Part shown: positions 16,577-24,566 of the stretch, piece by piece
Position numbering within the stretch: the first letter of the stretch is position 1
How the letters are laid out: each line of letters begins with the position of its first letter
From: CAZJLP01 sp964546955
Lineage (GTDB): Bacteria > Verrucomicrobiota > Verrucomicrobiia > Opitutales > Opitutaceae
Direction: 5' to 3'
DNA length: 64,000 bases
Assembly: GCA_964546955.1 (NCBI GenBank)
Contig: CAZJLP010000005.1
Location: forward strand, 82,783-146,782
The notes under the pieces: model-generated
Told to the model about the DNA's origin: nothing
The model's input: the letters and a program-made list of their open reading frames with translations, nothing else
Database searches by the model: none
Position numbers and translations under genes: made by a program

Positions 16577-16915
16577 ATGAAACTCATCGTTGCCATGATC
16601 AAGCCCTTCATGCTCGACGCCGTTAAGACGGCGTTGATCGATGTGGGGATCGATGGAATGACCGTCACCGAGGTGAAGGGTTTCGGCCGGCAGAAGGGAC
16701 ACACCGAAATCTACCGGGGAAGCGAGTACACGGTGGATTTCCTGCCGAAGGTAAAACTTGAAATCGCCCTGCCCGACGAACTGGCGGAGAAGGCGGTGGA
16801 TACGATCGCGACGGCGGCGAGATCCGGGAAAATCGGCGACGGAAAAATCTTTGTTCTTCCTTTAGAGACAGTGGTCCGCATCCGGACCGGTGAAACGGCG
16901 GAAGCGGCTGTATAA
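16577..16915 (+). CDS. glnB: PII signal-transduction protein (GlnB/GlnK family)
   Basis: A 112-residue PII protein, sensing 2-oxoglutarate and ATP/ADP and controlling nitrogen-related targets by binding them. The sequence starts MKLIVAMIKPFMLDAVKTAL, has the T-loop with Tyr51 (EIYRGSEYTVDFLPKVK), the uridylylation site in proteobacteria, and the B-loop/C-loop region AARSGKIGDGKIFVLPLETV. It is 38 bp downstream of the barrel gene and probably cotranscribed with the electron conduit. It is not followed by amtB, the usual partner, so its target here is not obvious. Confidence 0.95.
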   Translation: MKLIVAMIKPFMLDAVKTALIDVGIDGMTVTEVKGFGRQKGHTEIYRGSEYTVDFLPKVKLEIALPDELAEKAVDTIATAARSGKIGDGKIFVLPLETVVRIRTGETAEAAV

Positions 16916-17005
16916 CATTCCGGGCGTCTCAGGACGGCCCGCGTCCATCACAGACCAGATCAACAGCCCACGGGGCGGCGTCGCGCTCGCCCGCATTGTA
17001 CTATC

Positions 17006-17683
17006 ATGAAACCCTCTCAACCGGGCGACTCGCGCGCGGAAGACAACACGTCGGGAGTCTCCCGACGGCAGTTCATCCGCCGTTTTGGTGTCACCGCAGT
17101 TTCGGCGGTCACGCTGCAAACGAACGCCTTTGCGCAGGAGCTTGAGGCGGTGAATGCAGAAAGGCAGCAAGGACCCTCGGCACTGCCAGTGACGCTGTCG
17201 ATCAACGGACACAAAAAGACGTTTCACTTCGAGCCGCGGGTCACACTCCTTGAGGCGATTCGGGAGCACGCGGGATATACCGGTCCGAAGGAGGTCTGCG
17301 AGCGTGCCACCTGCGGGGCCTGCACCGTTCTGGTGGACGGGGTGCCGGTCTATGCCTGCATGATGCTCGCGATTGAGGCGCAGGGACGGGAGATCACAAC
17401 GGTGGAGGGAATTTCAAAGCCCGCTTTGACCCCCTTGCAGAAGGCGATCGTCGAATGCGACGGGCTCCAATGCGGCTTCTGCACGCCGGGGTTCGTGATG
17501 AGCCTGACGGCGTTGATGAAGAAGACGCCATACCCGACTGAGGCCGAGGTGAGGAAGGCCTGTTCGGGGCATCTGTGTCGGTGCGGTTCGTATCCTCGCA
17601 TTTTTCAGGCCGCGCTGAAAGCGGCCGGAGCTCCCGTGAAAGGAGACGCAACCCTCATTCGAATCCATCATGGCCTGGCCTAA
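17006..17683 (+). CDS. Tat-exported [2Fe-2S] small subunit of a molybdenum hydroxylase (PaoA/YagT-like)
   Basis: A 225-residue iron-sulfur subunit of a xanthine-oxidase-family enzyme. A twin-arginine signal (SRRQFIRRFGVTAVSAVTLQ, cleaved near FAQ) precedes the ferredoxin domain with CERATCGACTVLVDGVPVYAC for the first cluster and CGFCTPGFVMSL plus HLCRCGSYPRIF for the second. It passes electrons from the Mo site to FAD or an external acceptor. Exported PaoABC-type enzymes oxidise aldehydes in the periplasm. The gene overlaps the large subunit gene by 14 bp. Confidence 0.94.
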   Translation: MKPSQPGDSRAEDNTSGVSRRQFIRRFGVTAVSAVTLQTNAFAQELEAVNAERQQGPSALPVTLSINGHKKTFHFEPRVTLLEAIREHAGYTGPKEVCERATCGACTVLVDGVPVYACMMLAIEAQGREITTVEGISKPALTPLQKAIVECDGLQCGFCTPGFVMSLTALMKKTPYPTEAEVRKACSGHLCRCGSYPRIFQAALKAAGAPVKGDATLIRIHHGLA

Positions 17684-19802
17684 AGAGACGAAATATCTGG
17701 GCAAGTCCACGCCGCGCGTGGACGCCATCCCGAAGGTGACGGGGGCCGCGAAGTACACAGCGGACGTCCGGTTGCCCGGCATGCTGTACGGCGCGATTCT
17801 CCGCTCGCCCTGGGCGAGCGCTAAAATCACGGCCATCGACCTGAGCAGCGCCCGAGCGCTGCCTGGAATCAAGGCCGCCCTCCTATCGCGGGATGTTCCG
17901 CGACAGGTGCGGTTCTATGGCGAAGAATTGGCTGCCGTAGCGGGCGTCAACCGTCACGTGGTTGAACAGGCTCTCCGCTTGATCAAGGTCGAAGCGACCC
18001 CGCTCAAATTTGTCGTCGATGAAGACGATGCGATGAAACCGGATGCACCGCGCGTTTTCGACGAAGCGCCGAATCTGACGCCTTCGAAGCCCCGCGAAAC
18101 CGGGGAGGTGGATGCCGCGTTCGCGGCTGCAGCCGCGGTGGTGGAAGGCACGTTTTCGACGCCAGTCTTGATTCACAACTGTCTCGAGCCCCATGGAAAC
18201 GCCATCGTCTGGGGAGAAGACGAAGTGGTTGCGTGGTCTTCCACCCAGGGCGTGTTCAGCGTGAGGGACGGACTCGCGGACCTGTTGAAAACGGCCCAGA
18301 ACAAAATTCGCGTGAGGTGCGACTATATGGGGGGCGGATTCGGCGGAAAGGTCGGTCTCGGCGTGGAAGGCGCGCTTTGCGTGCGGTTGTCGCAGGAAGC
18401 CGGAGCCCCGGTTCGGTTGATGCTGAACCGTGCCGAGGAAGCCCTCTCGGTCGGGAACCGGGCGTCATCGCACCAAACGATCAAGCTCGGCGCGGACAGC
18501 TCCGGTAAACTCCTGGCCTTCGAGCTCGATTCGCACGGCACGCCTGGCTTCGTGGCGAGTGCATCGAACGCCGCCGGCAGCAGTTCGGCCAACATTCCGG
18601 CGCCCTACATTTATCCCGTCCCCAATGTGCGGGTGAAGCAGGCCAACGTTTCGATCCACGCAGGCTCCGCGCGCGCGATGCGAGCCCCGGCGCATCCGCC
18701 GGCATCGTTTGGCATGGAATCGATCATGGACGCGCTGGCGGTGAAACTCGGGATGGATCCGGTCGAACTGCGCTTGAAAAACGATCCCTTTGAAATCCGG
18801 CGGCGCGAGTACGAGATCGGGGCGGAGAAATTCGGATGGAAGCAGAAGTATCGGCCGCCGGGAAGCTCCCCAGGTGCGATCAAGGTCGGCGTTGGCTGCG
18901 CGGGTGCGATGTGGGGCGGCGGGGGGCGCCGCACACAGGCTGAGGTTCAAATAAACTCCGACGGGACAGTCGAGGTGCGCTGCGGCACCCAGGATCTCGG
19001 CACCGGATCGCGCACGGTGGTGCAGCTCGTCGCCGCGGAAATGCTGCAGCTTTCCCTGGAGCGAGTCACCGCGCGAGTGGGGGATACTCGCTTTCCCCCC
19101 TCGGGGGTAAGCGGAGGCAGCACCACGACACCGAACGTGTGTCCCGCGGTTCACAATGCCTGTGAGAACGCGTTGATCGAACTGAAGAAACTGAGCGGCA
19201 TCGAAGAGCCGCTTGGCGTTCGATGGAACGAAGCGTGTGCCACGATCGGGGCGACGCCATTGGTGGCGGCCGGTCAATGGCAGCAAGGTCTGTCGTCATC
19301 GGGCACCGGCGGCGTGCAGTTCGTGGAAGTCGAGGTCGACACCGAAACGGGCTTCGTGAAACTTCGGAAGATTCTCTGCGTGCAGGACTGCGGTCTCGTG
19401 GTCAACAAGCTCACCTGCCAGAGCCAGGTCAACGGCGGCATTGTCATGGGGATCGGTTACGCGCTTTATGAGCAGCGCGTAATGGATCGTGCGACCGGGG
19501 TGGTCTTGAACGCGAATTTCGAAACCTACAAGATTCCCGGACCGGCGGATATGCCCGAAATCGAGGTGGTTCTATTGGACATGCCGGAGCGAGGGGTGAT
19601 CGGCGTCGGCGAGCCCGTAACGATCCCAACCGCGTCCGCCATTGCCAACGCCGTGTCGAATGCGATTGGCGTCCGAGTGACCCGGCTGCCGATCACTCCG
19701 GACCATGTGCTGTCGCTCCTGGGCAAGATTCCGAAACGAGGCGGCAGCGCCGGCGTGTCGCCCTCTCCGTGGTCGGGAGTGGAAAGTGAGGCGGTGGCAT
19801 GA
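17670..19802 (+). CDS. Molybdopterin-binding large subunit of aldehyde/xanthine-type hydroxylase (PaoC-like)
   Basis: A 710-residue catalytic subunit binding the Mo cofactor. Motifs of the family are visible: GGGFGGKVGLGVEGA, RAMRAPAHPPASFGMESIMD, GTQDLGTGSRTVVQ, GVSGGSTTTP and the active-site glutamate in VIGVGEPVTIPTASAIANAV. It has no signal of its own and should travel with the Tat-bearing small subunit. Length is in the 700-770 residue range of bacterial relatives. The start at 17670 overlaps the small subunit and the stop forms ATGA with the FAD subunit. Substrate cannot be told from sequence; an aromatic or aliphatic aldehyde is the family expectation. Confidence 0.94.
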   Translation: MAWPKETKYLGKSTPRVDAIPKVTGAAKYTADVRLPGMLYGAILRSPWASAKITAIDLSSARALPGIKAALLSRDVPRQVRFYGEELAAVAGVNRHVVEQALRLIKVEATPLKFVVDEDDAMKPDAPRVFDEAPNLTPSKPRETGEVDAAFAAAAAVVEGTFSTPVLIHNCLEPHGNAIVWGEDEVVAWSSTQGVFSVRDGLADLLKTAQNKIRVRCDYMGGGFGGKVGLGVEGALCVRLSQEAGAPVRLMLNRAEEALSVGNRASSHQTIKLGADSSGKLLAFELDSHGTPGFVASASNAAGSSSANIPAPYIYPVPNVRVKQANVSIHAGSARAMRAPAHPPASFGMESIMDALAVKLGMDPVELRLKNDPFEIRRREYEIGAEKFGWKQKYRPPGSSPGAIKVGVGCAGAMWGGGGRRTQAEVQINSDGTVEVRCGTQDLGTGSRTVVQLVAAEMLQLSLERVTARVGDTRFPPSGVSGGSTTTPNVCPAVHNACENALIELKKLSGIEEPLGVRWNEACATIGATPLVAAGQWQQGLSSSGTGGVQFVEVEVDTETGFVKLRKILCVQDCGLVVNKLTCQSQVNGGIVMGIGYALYEQRVMDRATGVVLNANFETYKIPGPADMPEIEVVLLDMPERGVIGVGEPVTIPTASAIANAVSNAIGVRVTRLPITPDHVLSLLGKIPKRGGSAGVSPSPWSGVESEAVA

Positions 19803-20803
19803 ATGCTTTCTCCTACGTAACGCCCCAAACGCCAGAAGCCGCCGTAAAGCTGGGCGGGGCCAAGAGTCGATATTTGGCCGGAGGCATCGATCTTCTGGGC
19901 GAATTGAAAGAAGGACTCGCCCAGCCGGCGATGCTGGTGAACGTGAAGGCTTTGCCGAGCACCCAGCAGATTGCAAGGGGGCCCAACGGGTGGACGATCG
20001 GCGCGAACGCCACACTGACCGCGGTGGCGGAACATGCCGGTTTGCGCAAACAGTTCCCCGCGATCACGCAAGCCGCGGCCGACGTTGGCTCTCCACAGAT
20101 CCGCAACGTGGCCACGGTGGGCGGCAACCTGGCGCAGCACTCCCGCTGCTGGTATTACCGTCATCGCGACGTTGAGTGCCGTAAAAAGGGAGGCACAACC
20201 TGTTTCGCCCGCGGCGGCGAGAACAAGTACCATTCGTTGTTCACGCGCTGCATGTGCATCAGCCCACTTGTGTCGAATCTCGCCATCGCGTTTGCCGCGC
20301 TCGACGCGCAGGCGGTGGTGCAACGGGGCACGAAGGTCGAGAGGCTCTCCATGGCACAGTTGTATGCGAATGCCATGCGAATTCCGACGGCGCACAATTC
20401 TCTTCGTCCCGGCGACCTGATTCTTCGGGTGGAAATACCGGAGACGAGCAATGGTCGCAGCATTTACCTCCAGATGGCCGAGAAGAGCGATTTCGACTGG
20501 GCGCTCGTCAGCTGCGCTGCGTCCGCCTCCTTTAGTTCGGGGGTTCTCTCGCGGGTGCGAATCGTGCTTGGCTGCGTCGCGCCGATTCCCTGGCAGGTTG
20601 AAGCGGCGAACGAGATGTTGGACGGAAAAGTCCTGACCGAGGAACTCGCGGCGAATGCGGCGGAAGCGATGCTTCGCGACGCGTCGGCCTACTCGGGCAA
20701 CGGCTATAAGGTGCCGATTGCGCGGGTGCTGGTGGTCCGGGCCCTGAAGGGCTTGGTCGATCCCGCCAGGAGTGAAGAACGGCTCAACTCAAACGCATCA
20801 TGA
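19799..20803 (+). CDS. FAD and [4Fe-4S]-binding medium subunit of the molybdenum hydroxylase (PaoB-like)
   Basis: A 334-residue FAD-binding subunit. The flavin region reads SRYLAGGIDLLGELKEG and VGSPQIRNVATVGGNLAQHS. An inserted cysteine cluster follows (SRCWYYRHRDVEC ... TTCFARGGENKYH ... TRCMCIS), as in E. coli PaoB, where it holds a [4Fe-4S] cluster. The start ATG overlaps the large subunit stop (ATGA). The subunit order small-large-medium differs from the small-medium-large order of paoABC. The dedicated cofactor-insertion chaperone (PaoD/XdhC type) is not in the window. Confidence 0.93.
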   Translation: MNAFSYVTPQTPEAAVKLGGAKSRYLAGGIDLLGELKEGLAQPAMLVNVKALPSTQQIARGPNGWTIGANATLTAVAEHAGLRKQFPAITQAAADVGSPQIRNVATVGGNLAQHSRCWYYRHRDVECRKKGGTTCFARGGENKYHSLFTRCMCISPLVSNLAIAFAALDAQAVVQRGTKVERLSMAQLYANAMRIPTAHNSLRPGDLILRVEIPETSNGRSIYLQMAEKSDFDWALVSCAASASFSSGVLSRVRIVLGCVAPIPWQVEAANEMLDGKVLTEELAANAAEAMLRDASAYSGNGYKVPIARVLVVRALKGLVDPARSEERLNSNAS

Positions 20804-21009
20804 CAACCGAGACCTGCCGCTATTTTCGGACGAAAAGGATGTACCTCGCCGGCTTCGAGGGATCTGACGCCGACGAGACTGGCGAATCGGGCCCGCAACC
20901 GGGTCACTGCTGGTGCAACAAGACCATGTCACCGGTCGGGGACGACGATCGCCTGGTGAGTTCCGTCGACTGCGCTTCGTGTGAACGTGCCTGTTACCAG
21001 CGGCGATAA
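20800..21009 (+). CDS. Small cysteine-rich protein translationally coupled to the molybdenum hydroxylase
   Basis: A 69-residue protein whose ATG overlaps the preceding TGA (ATGA at 20800-20803), strong evidence that it is a real gene of the operon. It carries six cysteines in MTTETCRYFRTKRMYLAGFE, HCWCNKTMSPVG and VDCASCERACYQ. The pattern CRYFRTK ... HCWCN ... C-x2-C-x3-C recalls small uncharacterised Cys-rich proteins seen in Acidobacteria and PVC bacteria (from memory). Likely a metal-binding or iron-sulfur accessory; no function assigned. Confidence 0.7.
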   Translation: MTTETCRYFRTKRMYLAGFEGSDADETGESGPQPGHCWCNKTMSPVGDDDRLVSSVDCASCERACYQRR

Positions 21010-21057
21010 ACCCCTGTTGGGTGAAGACGTCGGAGACGGTGCCTGCCGTATCGGCTG

Positions 21058-21182
21058 GTGCCGGCTGCGCTGAGAGCGCAGCCGGTACAGTGCAAGGGTG
21101 GAATCCCGCACGTGCGGGATTGGTTCGATAGCGATGTTGCGAGCAGACCAGCGCCCCAACAGCCCGCCAGGGACGGCGGGCT
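21058..21182. repeat. Three consecutive perfect or near-perfect hairpins after the hydroxylase operon
   Basis: Hairpin 1: CCGGCTGCGCT (21061-21071) / AGCGCAGCCGG (21075-21085) with a GAG loop, extendable to 21058-21088. Hairpin 2: the 20-bp perfect palindrome AATCCCGCACGTGCGGGATT (21102-21121). Hairpin 3: AGCCCGCC (21161-21168) / GGCGGGCT (21175-21182). They lie between the cysteine-rich gene and a convergent small gene. They may form a bidirectional terminator or be a REP-like dispersed repeat. No poly-T tract follows, so a simple intrinsic terminator is not certain. Confidence 0.6.
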
Positions 21183-21217
21183 CCCCTTTGCCTTCGTTGC
21201 CACATTCCCGTACACGC

Positions 21218-21481
21218 CTAATCTGCCGGCTCCGAGTAATCGTCGTGCTTTCCTTCGTAAGCGTGCACTGAGCGGGCCGAGTCGGCCCAACGCGGGAGGT
21301 TGTCTTTGCGACCGAGGCGAAGGTCGGCGACTTCTGCCCAAGCCAGCGGATCTGCTCGAGTGAGCATCATTCGGTGGAGTCCCGCGTAAACGATGTCTTC
21401 GGGACTGACATGAAGTCTTTCGGCCGCACGAACAATAGGAGCATATTCTTCCTGCTCTAGATGGAGTTTGATGACGGGCAT
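21218..21481 (-). CDS. Small conserved-type protein, possible ribbon-helix-helix regulator/antitoxin
   Basis: An 87-residue protein when started at the ATG at 21481, which is preceded by an AGAAAGG-like ribosome site; the 45 residues upstream in the frame look unnatural. The N-terminus reads MPVIKLHLEQEEYAPIVRAA, a strand followed by helices (ERLHVSPEDIVYAGLHRMML), as in ribbon-helix-helix proteins. The C-terminus is acidic and polar (EGKHDDYSEPAD). No toxin partner is adjacent. Function unknown. Confidence 0.55.
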   Translation of the reverse strand: MPVIKLHLEQEEYAPIVRAAERLHVSPEDIVYAGLHRMMLTRADPLAWAEVADLRLGRKDNLPRWADSARSVHAYEGKHDDYSEPAD

Positions 21482-21558
21482 GAGATACCTTTCTTTGCGT
21501 CGATTATGCACGCAAGACAGCCGGCTATTCGCCGCATGTCTTGGCGAATCCAGCGCGA

Positions 21559-22731
21559 CTATTGTCGATCGAGCAGCGCGTCCGCGATCAGATGGCTTCC
21601 GCAGCGGCTGACGCACGCGTCAACCTCAAGTTCAAACAGAAGGTCGTCACGGCAGACAGCGTTGTGCATGGAAATGACAGGAAGATGCCCCAAATCGTGC
21701 ATCGAACACCACGCGTCGAAATAGGCTTTGAAGCGAGGCTCTTTGACGTAAGCGGTCGCGCGCGTCACATCGTCGAACGTCATTCCGCGAGAATCCAAGA
21801 TCGCTCCGATTACGGCCATCGTTCGGTCGATCTGCCTGCTGACGTCTCCCGGCCAGGCGGTTTTGCCGTCCGGTGCGATGCTAGCCGTTCCGGAGACGAG
21901 AAGCTGACGCCAGAGCCCACAATCGATTTCCATCGCGCGGCTGAACGAACTGCCATAAGCCGGCGCGGGGCACTGGAGGGGAGAAGCGACTTCCTGCGCA
22001 TGTGCCCGGCCGTCAAGGGGCCGGAGAGCGCGAGCAGCGAGGATCAGGGCACTTTCAGAGGGGTTACGTGCCCCAATCGCGGTGCTGGCGGGAATCGATC
22101 CGTTGCGCCACTTCACGCCGGCGTAATATTCCGATCGTACGTGGTTGAAGGTATCGTACCAGTTGAGGATGTCTTCGTTGTAGAACCAAGTCCGGATGAC
22201 GTCCCCGACGGAGAACCCGGCGATACCCAGCACCCATTCGAGGTTCGCGAACGTCTGCTGGGTCTGGGCGCCAGGACGCAGGGACAGCGCGGTCGGACCA
22301 ATTCCGCCCACGAGACAATGTCGCGCTCCGCCATCCTCGTAGACCGATGCCGCGATGGATCCCCCCAGCGGAATTCGGGTCACGGGACGGCCCGTTACCG
22401 CAAAGACTTGCAGTCCAGCGATGGGTAGACGGCCGCAGCTTGCGCCCTCGATCCAGGTTACAGGCCAATCCGCTTTGCCCAAAGCAGTCTCCAGGGCGGC
22501 GTCGATCTCGGCTCGAGCGCTGAGCGAGCCATAGATCATGACGCTCAAAAGCACGGCTTCCCGGGCTTGCAGCTGCTGGGCTACGCGCTGAAAGACCGCG
22601 CTGAGTGGTTCACCCGGCCGCGGCCGTTCGGTGATCACAAATTCCGGACACCGGAGCGTTATCTGCGAAGTTCTTGTTCCAAGCGACTCAAGACCGACCT
22701 GATTGAAGCTCATGCAGGGAAGACGTTCCAT
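21559..22731 (-). CDS. RidA/chorismatase (FkbO/Hyg5)-superfamily protein
   Basis: A 390-residue protein with two YjgF-like halves. The N-terminal half contains DWPVTWIEGASC; the centre reads TWFYNEDILNWYDTFNHVRS and NGSIPASTAIGARNPSESAL; the C-terminal half is RidA-like (TASIAPDGKTAWPGDVSRQI, DRTMAVIGAILDSRGM, LLFELEVDACVS). Chorismatases share this tandem fold and split chorismate to hydroxybenzoates or related diols, but catalytic equivalence cannot be shown here. It is a single gene, convergent with nothing close on its 3' side except the small RHH-like gene. Start at 22731 is chosen as the first ATG; 22713 is an alternative. Confidence 0.65.
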   Translation of the reverse strand: MERLPCMSFNQVGLESLGTRTSQITLRCPEFVITERPRPGEPLSAVFQRVAQQLQAREAVLLSVMIYGSLSARAEIDAALETALGKADWPVTWIEGASCGRLPIAGLQVFAVTGRPVTRIPLGGSIAASVYEDGGARHCLVGGIGPTALSLRPGAQTQQTFANLEWVLGIAGFSVGDVIRTWFYNEDILNWYDTFNHVRSEYYAGVKWRNGSIPASTAIGARNPSESALILAARALRPLDGRAHAQEVASPLQCPAPAYGSSFSRAMEIDCGLWRQLLVSGTASIAPDGKTAWPGDVSRQIDRTMAVIGAILDSRGMTFDDVTRATAYVKEPRFKAYFDAWCSMHDLGHLPVISMHNAVCRDDLLFELEVDACVSRCGSHLIADALLDRQ

Positions 22732-22903
22732 CGTTGGCTGAGTTACTTGACTACAGCCGAGGCGCGCGAAATCGGCCGTTACAACATCGTGAAATGGCTT
22801 CGATTAGGCCGGGTATTATAGGCGAAGCAGTGTAGCCCGGACACAACTACAGCGTCACCTGCTCTGACGGAGGCCTGTGCAGGCAGCCGCAGCCGAAAAC
22901 TCC

Positions 22904-24547
22904 ATGCACCGAAATTGTCCCTCAGCTCCGCAGAGTGGAATCACCCTCGTCGGCGATTTGTGCCGGTGGCTAATCCCGTGGTTGGCTCTTTTGCCGGCGG
23001 CGTTTCTCTCCCGGGAAGCAAGATGCGCGACGGCGAACGGGCCGGATATGAGCGGCGCTTCTCTTTACGAGGCGGGCTCTGCGATTTCTGCCTCTCATGT
23101 CATCGATCAAATTGTCGACGCGCGGTTGCGCGAACTGGACATCGAACCCGCGCCCCTTTGTTCGGACGCGGTGTTTGTGAGGCGAGTGTTCCTGGATGTT
23201 ATCGGCACACTCCCCACGGTGCGGGAAACACGCGAATTCCTATCCGACCAGAGCTTCGAGAAACGCCGGGTGTTGATCGATCGACTGCTCCAGCGACCCG
23301 AGTTCGCGGACTATTGGGCGATGAAGTGGAGCGATCTGCTGAGAATCAAGGCGGAGTTCCCGATCAACCTTTGGCCAAACGCCGCCCAGGCATACTATCG
23401 CTGGGTATGGACGGCGATCCGCGATAATCTCCGCTACGATCGCTTTGCCTACGAGCTATTGACCGCCAATGGGAGTAACTTTCGCGTAGGGCCGGCGAAT
23501 TTTTACCGTGCGATGCAGAACCGCGAGCCGACCGGCGTGGCCGGCGCCGTCGCTCTCACGTTCATGGGGACAAGAACGGAGCGCTGGTCCGCGGAGCGCC
23601 TGGATCGATTCGCGCGGGTTTTCTCTCAGGTTGGCTCAAAGACAACGGGAGAATGGAAGGAGGAGATTGTTTATTGGAATCGAGCAAAGCCCGCCGATGG
23701 CGTTCTGAGTCTGCCGGACGACACCCGGATCGAACTCAGTGCCGATCAGGATCCTCGGGAGGCCTTCGCCCGTTGGCTGATTGGTTCAAAAAATCCTTGG
23801 TTTGCCAAAGCGATTGCAAATCGCCTGTGGGCGTGGCTGCTGGGTCGCGGAGTCGTCCACGAGCCGGATGATTTCCACCCGGGTAATCCGCCGTCCAACG
23901 CCGCCCTTCTCGCCTATCTGGAGGCGGAGCTGATCGCTGAACATTATGACCTGAAGGAGCTGTTCCGAAGCATTCTCGCCTCCCAGACCTATCAACGGTC
24001 CTCCCTCCGCCGCAGCGATCACCCTGAGGCCGGCGCCAATTTTGCTTTCTATCAGGCCCGCCGGTTGGATGCGGAAGTTTTGATTGATGCGCTGAATCAA
24101 GTGACCGGTACCACGGAGCGGTATACCAGCGCCATTCCAGAGCCGTTTACCTTCGTGCCACCCACGGTACGAGCGATTGCTCTTCCCGACGCGAGCATCA
24201 CGAGTTCATTCCTCGAGACGTTTGGTCGTCCCTCCCGCGACACGGGAAGGGAGGGAGAGCGAAACAATCGGATCACGGCGTCGCAGCGGTTACACCTGCT
24301 TAACTCCAGCCATATCCAGCGCAAGCTCGAGCAGGGAGAGGGGTTGCAGCCGCTGTTCCGCGCCTCCGTCAATCTGCGCGAAGCAACGGAAACGCTTTAT
24401 CTTACCATCCTGTCGCGCTACCCGACGCCGGCCGAACGACGCATCGTCGAGTCGTATGTCGCGGCAAATTCTGCTCGCCGCCGAACCGCGATGGTGGACA
24501 TCGCGTGGGCATTGATCAACAGCGCCGAATTTCTCTACCGCCACTAG
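22904..24547 (+). CDS. Exported DUF1549/DUF1553 protein (planctomycete-type)
   Basis: A 547-residue secreted protein. The ATG at 22904 is preferred over a GTG at 22877; it gives a signal peptide (LCRWLIPWLALLPAAFLSRE). DUF1549 covers about residues 65-240 (FVRRVFLDVIGTLPTVRETR, FADYWAMKWSDLLRIKAEFP) and DUF1553 follows (NPWFAKAIANRLWAWLLGRG, YPTPAERRIVESYVAANSAR). Many relatives carry a cytochrome domain in front; no CXXCH is present here. It is 19 bp upstream of the DUF1501 gene, the standard partner. The pair is thought to act in the periplasm on carbohydrate-related substrates, but its reaction is unknown. Confidence 0.9.
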   Translation: MHRNCPSAPQSGITLVGDLCRWLIPWLALLPAAFLSREARCATANGPDMSGASLYEAGSAISASHVIDQIVDARLRELDIEPAPLCSDAVFVRRVFLDVIGTLPTVRETREFLSDQSFEKRRVLIDRLLQRPEFADYWAMKWSDLLRIKAEFPINLWPNAAQAYYRWVWTAIRDNLRYDRFAYELLTANGSNFRVGPANFYRAMQNREPTGVAGAVALTFMGTRTERWSAERLDRFARVFSQVGSKTTGEWKEEIVYWNRAKPADGVLSLPDDTRIELSADQDPREAFARWLIGSKNPWFAKAIANRLWAWLLGRGVVHEPDDFHPGNPPSNAALLAYLEAELIAEHYDLKELFRSILASQTYQRSSLRRSDHPEAGANFAFYQARRLDAEVLIDALNQVTGTTERYTSAIPEPFTFVPPTVRAIALPDASITSSFLETFGRPSRDTGREGERNNRITASQRLHLLNSSHIQRKLEQGEGLQPLFRASVNLREATETLYLTILSRYPTPAERRIVESYVAANSARRRTAMVDIAWALINSAEFLYRH

Positions 24548-24566
24548 GTGCTCAACATTCCATCTT

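Noticed and set aside
22567..22821. 84-codon plus-strand frame overlapping the RidA-like gene start
   Set aside because: Mostly antisense to the larger gene and without recognisable content.
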